A stretch of DNA of 64,000 nucleotides, from NCBI GenBank assembly GCA_028583415.1, contig CM053274.1:90031549-90095548 (forward strand), read 5' to 3'. Of this stretch, positions 35,046 to 47,114 are shown piece after piece. Numbering within the stretch: position 1 is the first letter of the stretch; every line of letters starts with the position of its first letter. The notes below the pieces were generated by a model, which saw nothing but the letters and a program-made list of their open reading frames with translations, did no database searches and had not been told where the DNA came from. The DNA is from Protea cynaroides (lineage: Eukaryota; Streptophyta; Magnoliopsida; Proteales; Proteaceae). The position numbers and the translations under genes were made by a program.

Positions 35046-35452
35046 CTTATATTTGAAACGATTTTACATTCATTCACCAAACTATGGATCAGAATCTCGC
35101 CAATCCGATGCTTTTCAAACCGCAAAAATCCCGTCCAAAATTCTCCATCGTGCATGAAAGAAAACTGAGAAATCTTCATATCATATGCAAGCGGTGCAAG
35201 AGGACTGTAGAAAAGAGAAAGAAGTTTTGTTTGTTCAAGGGGTGGATTTTGCAACTGAACAAACAAAACTTCTTTCTCCTTTGCACACTCCTCTTGCACA
35301 GCTTGCATAAGATATGAAGAATTCTCAGTCTTCTTTCATGCTCGATGGAGAATTTTGGATGGGATTTTCGCACTTTGAAAGGCATCAAATTAGCGAGATT
35401 TTGATCCATGGTTTAGTGAAAGAATGTAAAATCATTTCAAACATGGAATATG
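35046..35452. repeat. 400-bp inverted repeat able to form a long hairpin
   Basis: Two arms of about 190-200 bp are inverse copies at high identity, with a perfect inner stem GTTTTGTTTGTTCA and an 18-base loop (about 35238-35255). The outer arms still match (TTTGAAACGATTTTACATTC and its inverse). Each arm contains an ATG-started ORF beginning MDQNLAN, reading inward (left arm from 35084 on plus, right arm from 35409 on minus), with both peptides ending in KKFCLF. A transcript would fold into near-continuous double-stranded RNA. No terminal motif of a known transposon was found. Confidence 0.8.
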
Positions 35453-35546
35453 TATACAATTATAAATAAATAAAATAAATAACTACTTTCCTCCACTATT
35501 TCCTTCTCAAGAGTCTTCTTCATTTTGATTCAAAAACCCATCAACT

Positions 35547-35819
35547 ATGACTGCTGAAGTTAAAGCCCATGAGACTCAGGTGGTAGAAATTCCTGTTTCT
35601 TAACCAGCAAGACCCACAGCTGGAGATGCTGTTTCTGTGGCTTCGAAGAGTTCTTCATTCAAAGAGGAGAGCAGTCTCCTCTCTGATCTGAAGGAGAGGC
35701 ACAAGAGAAACCTTCAGAAAGAGGAGTTTCAGAAAAGGAGAAATCTGTAGCAGATGTAGAAGTTGACAAGGAGAAACCAGCCGAAGGAGCTGAGGAATAC
35801 AAGAAACCTGCACAGAAGG
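35547..35819 (+). pseudogene. Patellin-like N-terminal fragment
   Basis: An ATG at 35547 reads MTAEVKAHETQVVEIPVS and then a stop. Beyond the stop the same region gives PARPTAGDAVSVASKSSSFK and EESSLLSDLKE in frame, then shifted EKPAEGAEEYKKPAQK-like sequence. The SSFKEES…LSDLKE segment and acidic, repetitive composition resemble the N-terminus of plant patellins (SEC14-domain lipid-binding proteins). No CRAL-TRIO or GOLD domain follows. The assignment rests on a short motif. Confidence 0.4.
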
Positions 35820-36065
35820 TACTGATGTGATCCTCTCAAAGAAGATAGGTTAAAGGTTATGATATAAATATGGAAAGAAAAGATTTGTTAAATAAATATT
35901 TAGAAGATTGATTGTGATAAGTGTGGGAAGAAAACATTATCGGAAATATAATATTCCAAATCCAAAATTTAAGAAGAGTATTGATAAGGATTGGATCGAG
36001 CAATTCATTTCGATTTTGAACCTAGTCGATTCTTGATTCAATTATCGATCTCGTTCTGTTTTAAT

Positions 36066-36967
36066 TGTTGGAAAAAGTCAAATAAACAAAGTTAAAACAG
36101 ATTTTCCAATTTAAGTTTGAAAAGACTTCAAAATTTCAAACTTTTCGAGTAACGCCAAAAATTTCGTTTTCGATTTGGGCGGGAAATTTGTTTTTCGGTT
36201 TTTGAGTTGGCATAACCAATGTAGGATTGGTTTAGTCCCACATTGCTTATGGTTAGAGGGGATGAGACCTTTATTTATAGGGCATATCACCTTGTCTTTT
36301 GAGCCCCTGAATGAGAGCAAGCAACACACACACACGCGCGCGCGCATCGGACCGCAGACCGCGACCTGCGACCGTGACGCAGGGCGCGGGTGCCGGCGTG
36401 GGCCGAGGGCCACGGGCGCTGGTTGCTGGGTGCGGGTTGTGGGTTGTGGGTTATGGCGGGTTCAGACACACCTCTACCCAGATGTCTTTTTGGAAAATGA
36501 GTGACATGTAGAGATGCAACTCTACAAATTAAAAGACATCATCTGGACCTTAGATCTCAAGATCTGAGATCTAAGATGATCTGGACGGTCCATCTGGAGG
36601 GGCACACCCTTCCAGTGGATCTGGAGGGTCACACCCCATCCAGAGGACACCTCCAAGAGGTCTGTTTGGCTCTATAAATAGAGCCCAACCCCAAGCATAT
36701 TTTCTCATTCAATAGAGTACGAAATCTCTATCTCTCTTCTTTTCCAACTCTCTCTCTCTCTCTCCATTCTCTTTTGAAGTAAGAGTCAGAATCGTTTTTC
36801 CTTCCTATTGAGAGTAGATCTCAACCGTCGGATCCGCATATACCTGTCAGTGCGTGCACACTGGGTGGGTATCCGTTCAAAGGGTTGTTTCATCTTGGAA
36901 GCAGATTTGTGGGGAACCTTTGCACCAATAGAGGGCAAATACTGTTTTTAAGGAGAGTGTACCAACA
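36066..36967 (+). mobile_element. LTR-like unit with a TATA box
   Basis: Bounded by TGTTGGAAAAAG and …GTACCAACA, an LTR-like inverted terminus. It contains TATAAATAG (about 36675) and a CT-rich leader-like segment (36725-36765), plus a GC-rich patch with (CA)n(CG)n. No 5-bp duplication was found, so the right boundary may be wrong. ORFs in the GC-rich part are not supported. Confidence 0.45.
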
Positions 36968-37234
36968 CGACTCAACCCGTCTCTCTGTTTCGGATCTCTT
37001 CAAAAAGGTACGCCATTTATGTTACATTTATGACATATCATATAGTTGATATTAATATATATATATATAAATACATATATATTGGTGCATAGGTGTATTT
37101 CATATTAATACATGCTTTCTTGAGTACATGAGATTTCAGTTTATATAGTGCATATACATATATATATATAACATAAACTATTCTATAAGCATAGTATAGA
37201 CAACAAATATTATTATAATAAAATCAAACATGTG

Positions 37235-37700
37235 TCGGTTTTCCAATGGATCTATATATCGAGTCTATCCGGATCGGATCAGTTTTAGGCATGTCCAATA
37301 CCTGGATTTAGAACTATGGTTCAAGGTATCAATATTGAATCGACCAAATCATATCAGTTTTGGACCTGCAGGTCAACCCTTGATTTGATCCTCGGTCCCA
37401 GCTTTTTTTAATACTACTTTTAATGAGGATCGGTCGGTTTCCCATTGGATCCCCGATCTGATCCGGATCGGATTGGTTTTGGACATATTCGATACATGGA
37501 TTTAGAACCATGGTTCAAGGAATTCGTATCGATTTTAGACCTAGCTGATCCCCAATTTGATCCTTGATCCCAGTCTATTTTAATATTATTATAATGAATA
37601 TCGGATACGTGTTGGTTTCCCATTGAATCTGTACACTAATTCAGTCAAGATCGGATCGATTTTGGATATGGCTGAATGCCGTGTCGGAAACATGAATTTA
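37235..37700. repeat. Two and a half tandem copies of a 180-197 bp dispersed repeat
   Basis: Units start near 37235, 37432 and 37611 with TCGGTTTyCCAyTGGAT, followed by GATCCGGATCGGATyrGTTTT and GAyTTAGAACyATGGTTCA. The same vocabulary appears as single diverged copies elsewhere in the window. Confidence 0.75.
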
Positions 37701-38861
37701 GAACCCTGATGTATGAGAGACATTTGGCATATCTTCTATTAATCGCTTCTTATGAACTAAAGTAATATTGTTTTTGCTGATGAACCATGGTTTCAATTGC
37801 TATGAATTTGGTACCTTAAATAAATGAACATTTCATAACTTCAATTCCACAAAAAAATTAGCAAAAAAAAAAAAAAAAAATCCATGCAGCCATGACTGCA
37901 AGACCTAGAGACCACAAACGTAAATTGATAAATTCCTATAAAAAAAAAATGAACTTATTGTAACATCAATTCGACGAGAAAAATTTTTGGAAAAAAAAAC
38001 TATATCCTTATTTGTAATTTATTTTTACTTTATTTTCAACAGTGAATGTGATTTCATAAAACTATTGTCATAAATTTATTTCCAATTGCATCTTTACATG
38101 TATTTTTATGAAGGTAGTTGATGTTTTCAACAGTGAATGTGATTTCATAAAACTATTGTCATAAATTTATTTCCAATTGCATCTTTACATGTATTTTTAT
38201 GAAGGTAGTTGATGTTTTGTTATGTTTGGTTAAATAAGTGGGCCTTGTTACACTGATAATTCCCTTATTTTTAAACTCAATTATAAAAAAAGTATATAAA
38301 CATTAATTACAATTGAAAAAATCTCAAACACGAAGGCACAATTGTTCGGTGAAAAAAATTTCCCACGGTGACTGTGGCGTTGAATTGTTCAGAGACTTCT
38401 TCGTTGGTGTCGAGCTTCAAATAGTAGAAGATGCAAGTAAAAGATGATGATGACTATGACAAACAGTAAAAAAAAACTTGAAAATCGTTTTTACTTATGT
38501 TACAAAAGGGCATAAATGTCATTTTACAATCTCAGGGATAATATTGCCATTAAAAGTTCATTTAATCACTTAACCAACTGCAGGGTATGGTTGATATTAC
38601 TATTTATAAGAATTTACACCTCCATCCCCTCGTGTAACACACCTCCATTCCTGATTCAAAGATTAATTATGATTGTAAATATTGTTTCAAGGGAAATTAT
38701 TTGCCCATTTTGTTACTTCTTATCTACTTATTAGTAAAATATACTAAATAAAGTAATTCTTGATCATCCATTCTAAATTTGAGACATTTCATTTTTTCTG
38801 TTTTTGGGTTATAAATTTCTTATTTTTAATCATGGTTGGAGACATTCTTTATTTAGATTAA
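37701..38861. other. AT-rich intergenic, no gene seen
   Basis: Contains one exact 91-bp tandem duplication (38033-38214). No coding signal. Confidence 0.5.
38033..38214. repeat. Exact 91-bp tandem duplication
   Basis: Units 38033-38123 and 38124-38214 are identical, beginning TTTTCAACAGTGAATGTG. Probably recent. Confidence 0.95.
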
Positions 38862-40299
38862 GGGTAAAAGACAGTTATCTCCTCTGTAACTTACCTTATT
38901 GACCGTTGACCTCCAAAGGTTTCAAAAAAGACAGTTACCTTCCCTAAATAATTTAAAAATCCAAATAGTCCCACGCATTAAAAATATTCCATTAGATGAA
39001 AATCCAAATAGTCCAATATTTTTTTAAAGACCAAATTACCCTTTTAGAGAGATGAACTATCTATTTTACCCTTACTATTTAATAGGGTTACTACTTCCCG
39101 ATTTGCTCTCTTACATTTTTTTCGATTTTCAAACCCTTGAATCACCTTCTTCTTCGGAGCACTCCATCGCTGTAAATCCTTGAATATTGAAGCAATTTCT
39201 CCTAAAATCTCTCCTGATTTTCAATCCCTATTTTCATTCCTATCTTTTCTCATCTTTCTCCTATTCCAGTCGCCTTTAGTTGACGGTCATTTTCTCTCCT
39301 ATTCTTCTTTGATTTCTTCTCTCCTAAAATCTATCCAGATTTTCAATCCCTATTTTCACTCCTATCTTCCCTCATCTTTCTTCCATTCCAATCGTCTCCT
39401 ATTTTTCTTCGGTTTCTTTTCTATTAAAATCTCTCTAGATTTTCAATCCCTATTTTCACTCATATCTTCCCTCATCTTTCTCCCATTCCAGTCGCTCTTA
39501 GTCCACGACCATTTTATCTCATATTCTTCTTCGGTTTCTTCTCCTACTTCCTCTCCTGGCAGATTCTGCTCTTCCCTTAATGTCGAAATAAAAAATCATG
39601 CCATTTCTCCTCCTTTTTCTAGCTCTCTCTCTCTCTTCAAACCCCGATTCTTCCCCTTCTTTTTCTGCTGCAACTGATTTCTCACAGGTTTTCTCCTCAC
39701 CAAAATTCGGAGATCCCCAACCCCTTTTTTTTTCCTCCACCATTTTCTCTCACATCTCACTCTTCTCTCTTGATTCGACAAGTACTTTAATTAACTTACC
39801 CATTATATATATCCAAAGGAATCAGAAGGGTTGTCAACAAGGAAGAGCGAAGAAGAACCAGAATATGAATTTCATATTAAGAATGAGAATCCAACATGAT
39901 TAAACACAAATCAGAATACCAACTCATGGAAATTAAAACTAGTGCTCAATCAAGGAGTTTTGCCTCACTGGTCGCCTGTAATCGTTCCGCTTGCATCTGA
40001 GTCCATCATATCATCTCCGTCGGAAAGAACGTGACGGAAAATGAGAAGAAGATGAGATTAGGGTTTATTTTAGTTGGATATAAAAGGGTTATATTGATCT
40101 TTTAACAGTAATAAGATTTAAAGTATAGATAAAAGATTGAGGGTAGAGTTGTTCATAAAAAATTTAACTTTAACACCGTTAAAATTTGAGGCTATTTGGA
40201 TTTTAATAGTTATTTAGGGGAGGTAACTGTCTTTTTTGAAACCTTTAAAGGTCAACGATCAATAAGGTAAGTTACAGAGGAGGTAACTGTCTTTTACCC
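38862..40299. mobile_element. MULE-like element with about 120-bp inverted ends
   Basis: Left end GGGTAAAAGACAGTTATCTC, right end the inverse GGAGGTAACTGTCTTTTACCC. The arms share CTGTAACTTACCTTATTGA, GTTTCAAAAAAGACAGTTAC and AATCCAAATAG. Flanking 9-mers are similar but not exact. The interior has a 3-copy imperfect repeat and T/C-rich ORFs without family resemblance. Confidence 0.7.
39195..39545 (+). repeat. Three imperfect tandem units of about 115 bp inside the MULE
   Basis: Each has CTAAAATCTmTCCwGATTTTC, then AATCCCTATTTTCACTC, TCATCTTTCTyCCATTCC and a TTCTTCGGTTTCTT end. The open frame 39180-39677 over it is a Phe/Ser-rich repeat product. Confidence 0.75.
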
Positions 40300-40368
40300 T
40301 TATATAGTTATATTGATATTTCCATTATCAATTTTACCATTCTTATCTTTCAAGACAATCGTATGATT

Positions 40369-40420
40369 TTTTTTTTTTTTGGGGGGGTGGGGGGTGGGGG
40401 GTGGGGGGTGGGGGGGGTTG
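40369..40420. repeat. Poly(T) plus (GGGGGGTG)n minisatellite
   Basis: T-run then G-runs broken by single T. The plus strand could form G-quadruplex structure. Confidence 0.9.
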
Positions 40421-40616
40421 TTCAAACTTTTTATTTTAATTAGGTTGGGTTAATTCTTTTTTCATTTAAGATTTTCTAATCTTTGGAGTTTCATCACAAT
40501 TTCACACCACCTGAGCTGGTTAATTTCTTCTATATAAGCCTCACCAATTCAATATATAAATATGTTTTTTATCTATGTAGACCATTGAAATTACCACTTT
40601 TACCCACCATGGTAGA

Positions 40617-40765
40617 AGGAAAGAAATCCTCTCCCGCAGCAAGAGGTTCCTGCCGCTGATCCAATGGCTGAGGATCAGTCGGCCCGCCTACCAATACATG
40701 GGGAGGTGGCCCGACTGAAATCCCGTCCTTGGCAGGCGGTAGATGGGCGGGAGAGGATTTTTTTG
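40617..40765. mobile_element. Fold-back element, AATCCTCTCC family, exact 9-bp duplication
   Basis: CATGGTAGA lies at 40608-40616 and 40766-40774. Arms carry AAATCCTCTCCCGC and GCGGGAGAGGATTT, with core CCTACCAATACATGGGGAGG and GTCGGCCC/GGCCCGAC pairing. 149 bp. Confidence 0.8.
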
Positions 40766-40888
40766 CATGGTAGAAACTCTTTTAAATCCATTTTTTTCCT
40801 AATTAACCACCTTTATTTTTATTTATTTTATTCATTTTTTGAGGTTTGAGAGGACAAAATAGAAGCAATATATCGGAAGTACTGGTAA

Positions 40889-41116
40889 TGTTACGAATGC
40901 TAATTGGTAGTGACGTAGCTATATACTAGTTAGTTACAAGAGATTCTGTATACTATTAGTTTGTTAGGAAAATTAGTATAAAAGTATAATGTACATGTAA
41001 AGAAGCATAAACAAGAAAAGTAATAGAATTAGTTTCTTTATAATATGGAGGTTATCCCCCTTGAAACGGATCTCTTTTCCCTCTTTATCTCTTCTTCTTC
41101 ATTCTTGTTCGTAACA
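40889..41116 (+). mobile_element. Small solo LTR
   Basis: TGTTACGAA at the start and TTCGTAACA at the end form a terminal inverted repeat. TATA-like AGTATAAAAG lies near 40977, followed by a pyrimidine-rich region. No internal domain is attached. A target duplication is not clear. Confidence 0.55.
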
Positions 41117-41852
41117 CTTCTGGTATGTATTTCCTTTTCAAATTTCTTTTGTCTCTCTCTTAAAAAATTTGGGCTTCATTCTAATGAACTGACTACTGAC
41201 TCTCCATGTACTTGAATACACTCGCTAAGGTTATATATGTTTATTAATCAATATCTATGGCTATGGGCATGTGTTTTCAGTTTCCATTATATCACTCGAC
41301 CTCTGGCCGACCAGCACCCGATTGTTTGGACGTCACACCACTCTGCTAAAGGAGTGCTCCACTAATAGTCTAATGTTGGTATTTCTAGACCAACTTGGAC
41401 TACGCCTGAGAAACCTGGGCTAGTGTGGGTGTTCTGTTACAATTTGAACTGATTTTTCAAGGTAGGACTTAGGCTGCAGAGGACAAAAAATGAGCACAAG
41501 AATAGTTAGATTCGGGGTCTGATGGGTATACTCAAATGCCTAAATCAGAGATCCAAGCAGTAAACAGTAAAGGTGACGGACAGTAGAAAGAGAATGAATA
41601 GTAGAATATTATGTAAGAAGTGATGTAACCTTTAGTAAATGAGCCTATAAATTTATAGGGGTTTGAAGTGGGTCCTACCCCCACCTTTTCAGTTGCTTTG
41701 CCAAAACCTCTATGGTCGGATATGCCCCCGGTTTATGCATATTTGGAAGGACGAATATGCCCTTAAGTCAAGAGACTGACACGTCTCCTGCCAAGCATTG
41801 ACCAATGACCATCCATTGGCCATTTATACACATCACTGGGGATATAAATTTA
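41117..41852. other. Intergenic, possibly degraded LTR sequence
   Basis: No gene. The segment 41460-41830 has LTR-like composition on the minus strand but no definable ends. Confidence 0.35.
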
Positions 41853-42169
41853 GGCTCTCTTTGGTATGTATTTTTTTTTTTTTTGTAAGATATTTAGTAT
41901 GTATTATAGAATTAATTATATAATATATTATGACATATATAGTTGTTTAGTTTGATTTATGGTCCTTATTTATATTTAAAATAAATTGATATAATCTAAA
42001 ATCTACAAATGGATTGGAAACTTTTTATCATTATTGTGATAATCTATTATTACTTCTTTATGTTTAATTGTAACAAAGAGTTATTATTTATGACCCATAA
42101 TTTATTTTTATAAATGATTTATTATAAATGATTTATAAATATAAATATAAATTATACTAAAGAGAACAC
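41853..42169. mobile_element. AT-rich MITE
   Basis: Inverted ends GGCTCTCTTTGGTATGTATT and, from the right, GTGTTCTCTTTAGTATAATT. Interior is AT-rich with TTATAAATGATTTATAAAT repeats. Left flank TTA, right flank TGA, so a Tourist-type origin is likely but not proven. Confidence 0.5.
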
Positions 42170-43773
42170 TGACAAGCTAAAGGATTCTGCAATGATGATT
42201 AGCCAGGTCAGCCCTCCACGTGGATCCAATTGGTATATTATGGACGCAAACTTGTCTTCGTGGACAGCATATAACAAAATTTCTCCTATTATTGTAATTC
42301 TTGAAGAGTATGGGCCCTCCCGGACCAATTTTGGTGGGCTTACGGTGGCCTCAGCAACACCCACCCACTTAAATCCAATATCAAATCCAATTAATGCCCA
42401 CCTGGCCACGATTCTGGATGGGCCTGGGCTATTTTTAGTACAACATGGGCCTGACTTGCCTCAGTCATTTAGGACATATCCTGGCCTGATGAAACAAAGG
42501 CGTATCATCCGATCCATATATGTACCGTCCTTAAGCCGGCTATTTCCAGCCGATATCCATTCGGTTCGGCCAGTATTAGTATTGCTGGTGGCTAATCCAA
42601 CCCTTATACTATGATTTAAATCCTTTGAAGGGAACTTGCTGAGACTGATACAAATCGGCCAATATGCCAATACAGTGGATTTGATTAAGCATCCTAAATA
42701 CGTGATAAAATCAGTCACATTATTCTCATTAAATCAACTTGAGCCCAAGAACAAATGATATTGGAGCCAAGCCCTGTGGCCTGTGTTTCTTGAGCAGGCT
42801 TGCTTAACATGTGGCGTATGGGTTTACTTGTCTCAGGCCCAGCCTGAGTTTGGGATCCACACTATATCCTTATCTCTGTCTTTGGCCAGGCTAGGGCCCA
42901 GATTTAACCATGTAGGCCTAAGGATCACCCTTGATAACCATTTTTTTTTTCCTTAAAAATTTATTTGTGAACAATCATTCAAAGAATCGGCCACATGTCA
43001 AATATAAAAGTATGATACGAACCGATTCATCCACAGATCTGAAAAAGGTGATTTTTGGGTCGATCCAGGCCGATAGTAACAGATCTGTATCAGCATTTTA
43101 TCAGTATCAGCTGGAACTGACATGGGCCTAGATACCGATACTTGCAACCATGGTTAACAGCCACCATGGAAAAGAACCATTTTGGGCAATTGAGACTTGA
43201 GATGGTGTTAGTATTCGGTATCAAATTGGCTAGATGAGCTGATTCCTATCTGATTCAGCTAGGGGTGCAAGTTTGGCCCCGCTGACAGTGAACCTGCCCT
43301 CAGCCCAGACAGGGTCAGGCTTGGACCCATGTTATTATTGCAAACCTTGGCAGGGTCTGGCCAGGCCAGGGTTGAAGCCTCGGGTCAGTCCCAGCCCGAC
43401 CCTGTATAGTGATTCTATGAGTTTTGGTTCTAGGATTACGATTCATTTTGTTTGAATTCATTACTAGTTTTTTCTTCATCTTTATTGCACTAAGCCAGAT
43501 GTCAAATTCAACTTGATTATACTAAGAATTTCTAATTAGAATTGAAAAATAGGGTAAAATAGTGTCGGACAGGGCCAGCCCAACCCTGAGTCAGGGTCCG
43601 ACAGGTCTAACCCAGCCCAGCTTGGCCCAATCAGGGCTTATTAGGGCACAAGAATCATACCCATCCAGATCAGTTTCGGCAATGACTGGTATCTGAAACT
43701 GAAACCTTATTAACCACTACCTAGAACACGTGATCAATAATGGAAAAAACCAGAGAATATAGTGGAGGATTCC
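42170..43773. other. Dispersed repeats, no gene
   Basis: Contains GATCGG-type dispersed repeat remnants (42460-42720, 43000-43150) and a GC-rich stretch with CAGCCCGACCCTG and GGGCCAGCCCAACCCTG words (43260-43660) that resembles a decayed TIR element starting GGGGTGCAAG. ORFs here are accidental. Confidence 0.45.
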
Positions 43774-43851
43774 TGTTAAACAACTCAGAAGAGAGAGAGA
43801 GAGAGAGAGAGAGTGTTGTGCTTTATTAAAAGGAATTAGAAGATTTACGAT

Positions 43852-46800
43852 TCACAAGAAAGCGTAAGAAGCGTCTACAAAAGCACGGTATTCGGCTTCA
43901 GCAGAAGAACGAGCAACCATGGTTTAATTTGTTCCTTGATTCACCAAGAGATGGGATTTGATCCAAAAAATGTGACATAACACACAATGGATCGGCGTGC
44001 AAAAGGACAGTTTGTCCAGTCGGAATCACAATAAGAAGATATAGTAGGCGTAGAATTACAATGCCTTTGCAGCCCAAGGCCAAGAGGGCCTTTGATATAT
44101 TGGACTACACAATGTACCGGAAGGACATAGGGTTCCCATGGGGCATGCATAAATTGACTAAGGATATGGACTGCAAAGCATATGTTGGGTCATGTAACAA
44201 TAAGGTAAGTAAGTCGATCAACCAGACGACAATAGGAACACGGATCAAGGAGAATCGAACCATCATCATTTTCAAGTTTCAAATGTTGCTCCATGGGGAA
44301 TGTAGTAGGCTTGCAGGCCCAAAATCGGATAAAATATCCAAGAAATATTTTTACTGAGTTAATAAGAGGCCGTGGGAGGTTTGGGCCACCTCAATACTTA
44401 GAAACTATAAGTAAGGAAGCCCATATCTTTGATATGTTCATGTTGTTGTAAGTGGGTCTTGGTCTCGAAAATGTGGTCAAAATTTGTCCCAGTTTTTATA
44501 ATATCGTTCACATATACAAGAATGATATCGATAGTGAGAATAAAACCAGCATTAAATGTAAATAATGAACTATTAGCCATGGACTGTATGAAACCCAGAG
44601 TAAGGTAGCGAAATTTGTGAAACCACTGGCGAGATGCCTTCTTAAGCTCATATAATGATTTGCGAAGCCTACAAACCATACCAGAAGGAAGGGGAAGGCA
44701 TTCTGAGTGAAGCCGAGGGGAGGAGACATGTAAACCTCCTCCTCTAAATACCCATTATGTAAAGCTTAGATGGAATCCAACGACGAGAAGTCGCAAGTGC
44801 AAAAAGGCAATGGACAGTTACCAGCTTGGTGACCGAAACAAAAATTTCATGATAATCAAGGCCTTTTAATTGTGTATACCCTTTGGCAATTAAGCATGCC
44901 TTATATCGTTCAATGGACCGTCGGCATAATGCTTGATCTTATACACCCACTTACAATCGAGGGAACGTACGTTTGTCTGGAGGTAATGGCTCTATAGACC
45001 AAGTATTATTGACCTCAAGAGCTCGCATCTCATCGGCCATGGCAGTCGGCCATAATGGATCTTTAGTTACCTGAGAATACAGTCTTGGTTCCTCTTGAGA
45101 ACATAAAGAGGTGAGAGGAGGGGACTGAAGAGTGAGAGCAGTCATACAAAATCGTGAAGGACAATAGAGGGGTGATGAAGATGAGTTGAGCGATGGGTGG
45201 GAAGGACAGGACAAGGACCCGAATTAGGAGGTGGAATGGGAAGTACAGGTGGGGGAGGATCATCATTAAGGGAACTTGGTTTAGTAGTAGGGTGAGGAAG
45301 GATAGGCTGAGAAGTGGGTCAAAGGGAGGGTGAATAGGGGAAGACTAAAATGGAAATGTATCTTCCAAAATAAAAGGACATCACGATTGGTAAAACTAGA
45401 ATGAGAAGAAATATCAAATACACATTAAGCGCGTGTTGATTGGAAAGATAACCAACAAAGATATGTTGAGATGAATTGGGGGGGGGGGGGGATTTATGAT
45501 GATGTGGAGAAGAATCTCAAACATAACACAGACAACCAAAGGCACGTACGTGACTATAAAGAGGGGAGAATGGAACAAAATTTCATAAGGAGACTTACCA
45601 GGTATAATTCAGGTACGAAGGCGATTTATGAGATAGCAACTAGTAAAGATACATTTACCCCAAAAAGATAAGGGGAAATGGGCTTGGAAACGCAAAGCAT
45701 GAGCTACTTGTAGAAGATGTATATGCTTGCATTCAACAACACCGTTCTGTTGAGGAGTACGTAAACACAAGTAAGTTGGTAGATTATACCAAGGGAATGG
45801 AATAGACCCTGCATGGAAGATGAAAGGAATTCTGAACCATTATCAGTTCGTATGAAATGAACCTTGGCTGAAAATAGGGTTTATACCATAAAAAAATAAA
45901 GGGGAAAGAAAGCTAAAAGAATCAGACTTATGTTTCATAAGGAAAACCCAAGTGGCATGAGAAAAATCATTTACTATGCTTAAAAAATAATGTGCACTAG
46001 AATGGGAGGCTATGAAATAAGGGCCCCAAATATCACAGTATAACAAATGAAATGCCACAGTAGACCGAGTTATGCTAACAGGGAAATGGAAACATAACTG
46101 TTTAGCTAATGGGCATATATCATAGAATGAAAGAAAATGAGAAACATAGGGAAGTTTATAATTATAGAAAGAATGGGAACAGTAACCCAAACGTAAGTGC
46201 CAAGTATGAGAGGGGATACAACCAGCTGAAAGAGCAGTGATAGTAGGGGGAGCCAATGCAAAGTAATAGAGCCCATCACGCAAGAGTCCTAATCCAATCA
46301 CCTTCCTCGTTAACAAGGTCTCAAAAACACAATAGGTGGGAAAAAAGTCACTGAGCATTGAAGACAACGTGTAATCTGACTAACAGATAAAAGATAAAAG
46401 AGAATCGGGGAACACAATGGACATCACAGAGGGGAAATAGGAGGGGGGACAACGTGTGGGAGCCAATGTGTATAACCAGACAGGTACTGCCATTAGGAAA
46501 GAAGACTGGTGAGATGAAGGAAGGACTTGCATAGAAATGGAAGGAAGGGAAAGAAATGGTGGGAACTAGGTGCCAGAATCTATAACCGAAGAATTGGGAG
46601 AAGAAACCGTGGTAGAGAGGTAAGTGTTGATACCTGCAAAATTTACAGCTGAGAGTGGAGGAGCATCTAAAAAGGACAGAAGTTGCTGGTATTGAGAGGG
46701 GGTAAGTGAAGGCAAGGGAGAAGGAACAGGGCAGGTAGAAGGGGGGTTTTCAGGAGAAGGAACAGGGAAGGTAGGGGAGAGGGTGTGGATCATTGGATGA

Positions 46801-47109
46801 AACAACATTCGCTTGTTGGATATGTGGCCTAGGAGAGAGCGGGGACGCCAGACATAACTAGGAGGGTAACCATGTAGTTCGTACCATGTATCACGAACAT
46901 GGCCATGTTTATTGTAGTGTACGCAAAACAGGTGGTGCTTGGGATCTGGACCCCCAGAATGTCAAGGATCAGAAGGACCATGATGCTGTGGGGTAGAAGA
47001 ACTGATAGCAGAGGCCACAAAGTTAGGGGCGACTTGCTTAAGATAAAGGCCCCGATGTTGTTCTTCTTGTAAGAGGAGAGAGTATGCCTTATTGACTAGA
47101 GGGAGAGGT
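43852..47109 (-). pseudogene. copia C gag end and pol remnant
   Basis: From right to left: a gag tail with a mutated CCHC knuckle (CVHYNKHGHVRDTWYELHGY in a shifted frame, about 46930-46870), a Pro/Ser-rich linker, protease start VIDSGT (46566), GAG-pre-integrase and integrase core (46367-45843, then RTDN and QQNGVVECK near 45850-45730), and a linker. The reverse transcriptase start follows (SQVTKDPLWPTAMADEMRAL, about 45080-45020), then LYELKKASRQWFHKF (about 44640) and the catalytic box as YVND instead of YVDD. RNase H residues VARSSAEAEYRAF lie near 43915-43880, then a stop. Order and motifs are copia; frames are broken. Confidence 0.85.
45479..45492. repeat. Poly(G) run
   Basis: Fourteen or so consecutive G inside the decayed pol region. 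Confidence 0.9.
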
Positions 47110-47114
47110 TCCAT

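Noticed and set aside
36111..36511. Overlapping Arg/Ala-rich ORFs on both strands
   Set aside because: GC-rich patch with (CA)n(CG)n inside an LTR-like unit; no family resemblance and no codon bias seen.
39180..39677. 165-codon ORF with hydrophobic stretches
   Set aside because: Built from three imperfect 115-bp tandem units of T/C-rich DNA inside a MULE; Phe/Ser/Leu content follows base composition.
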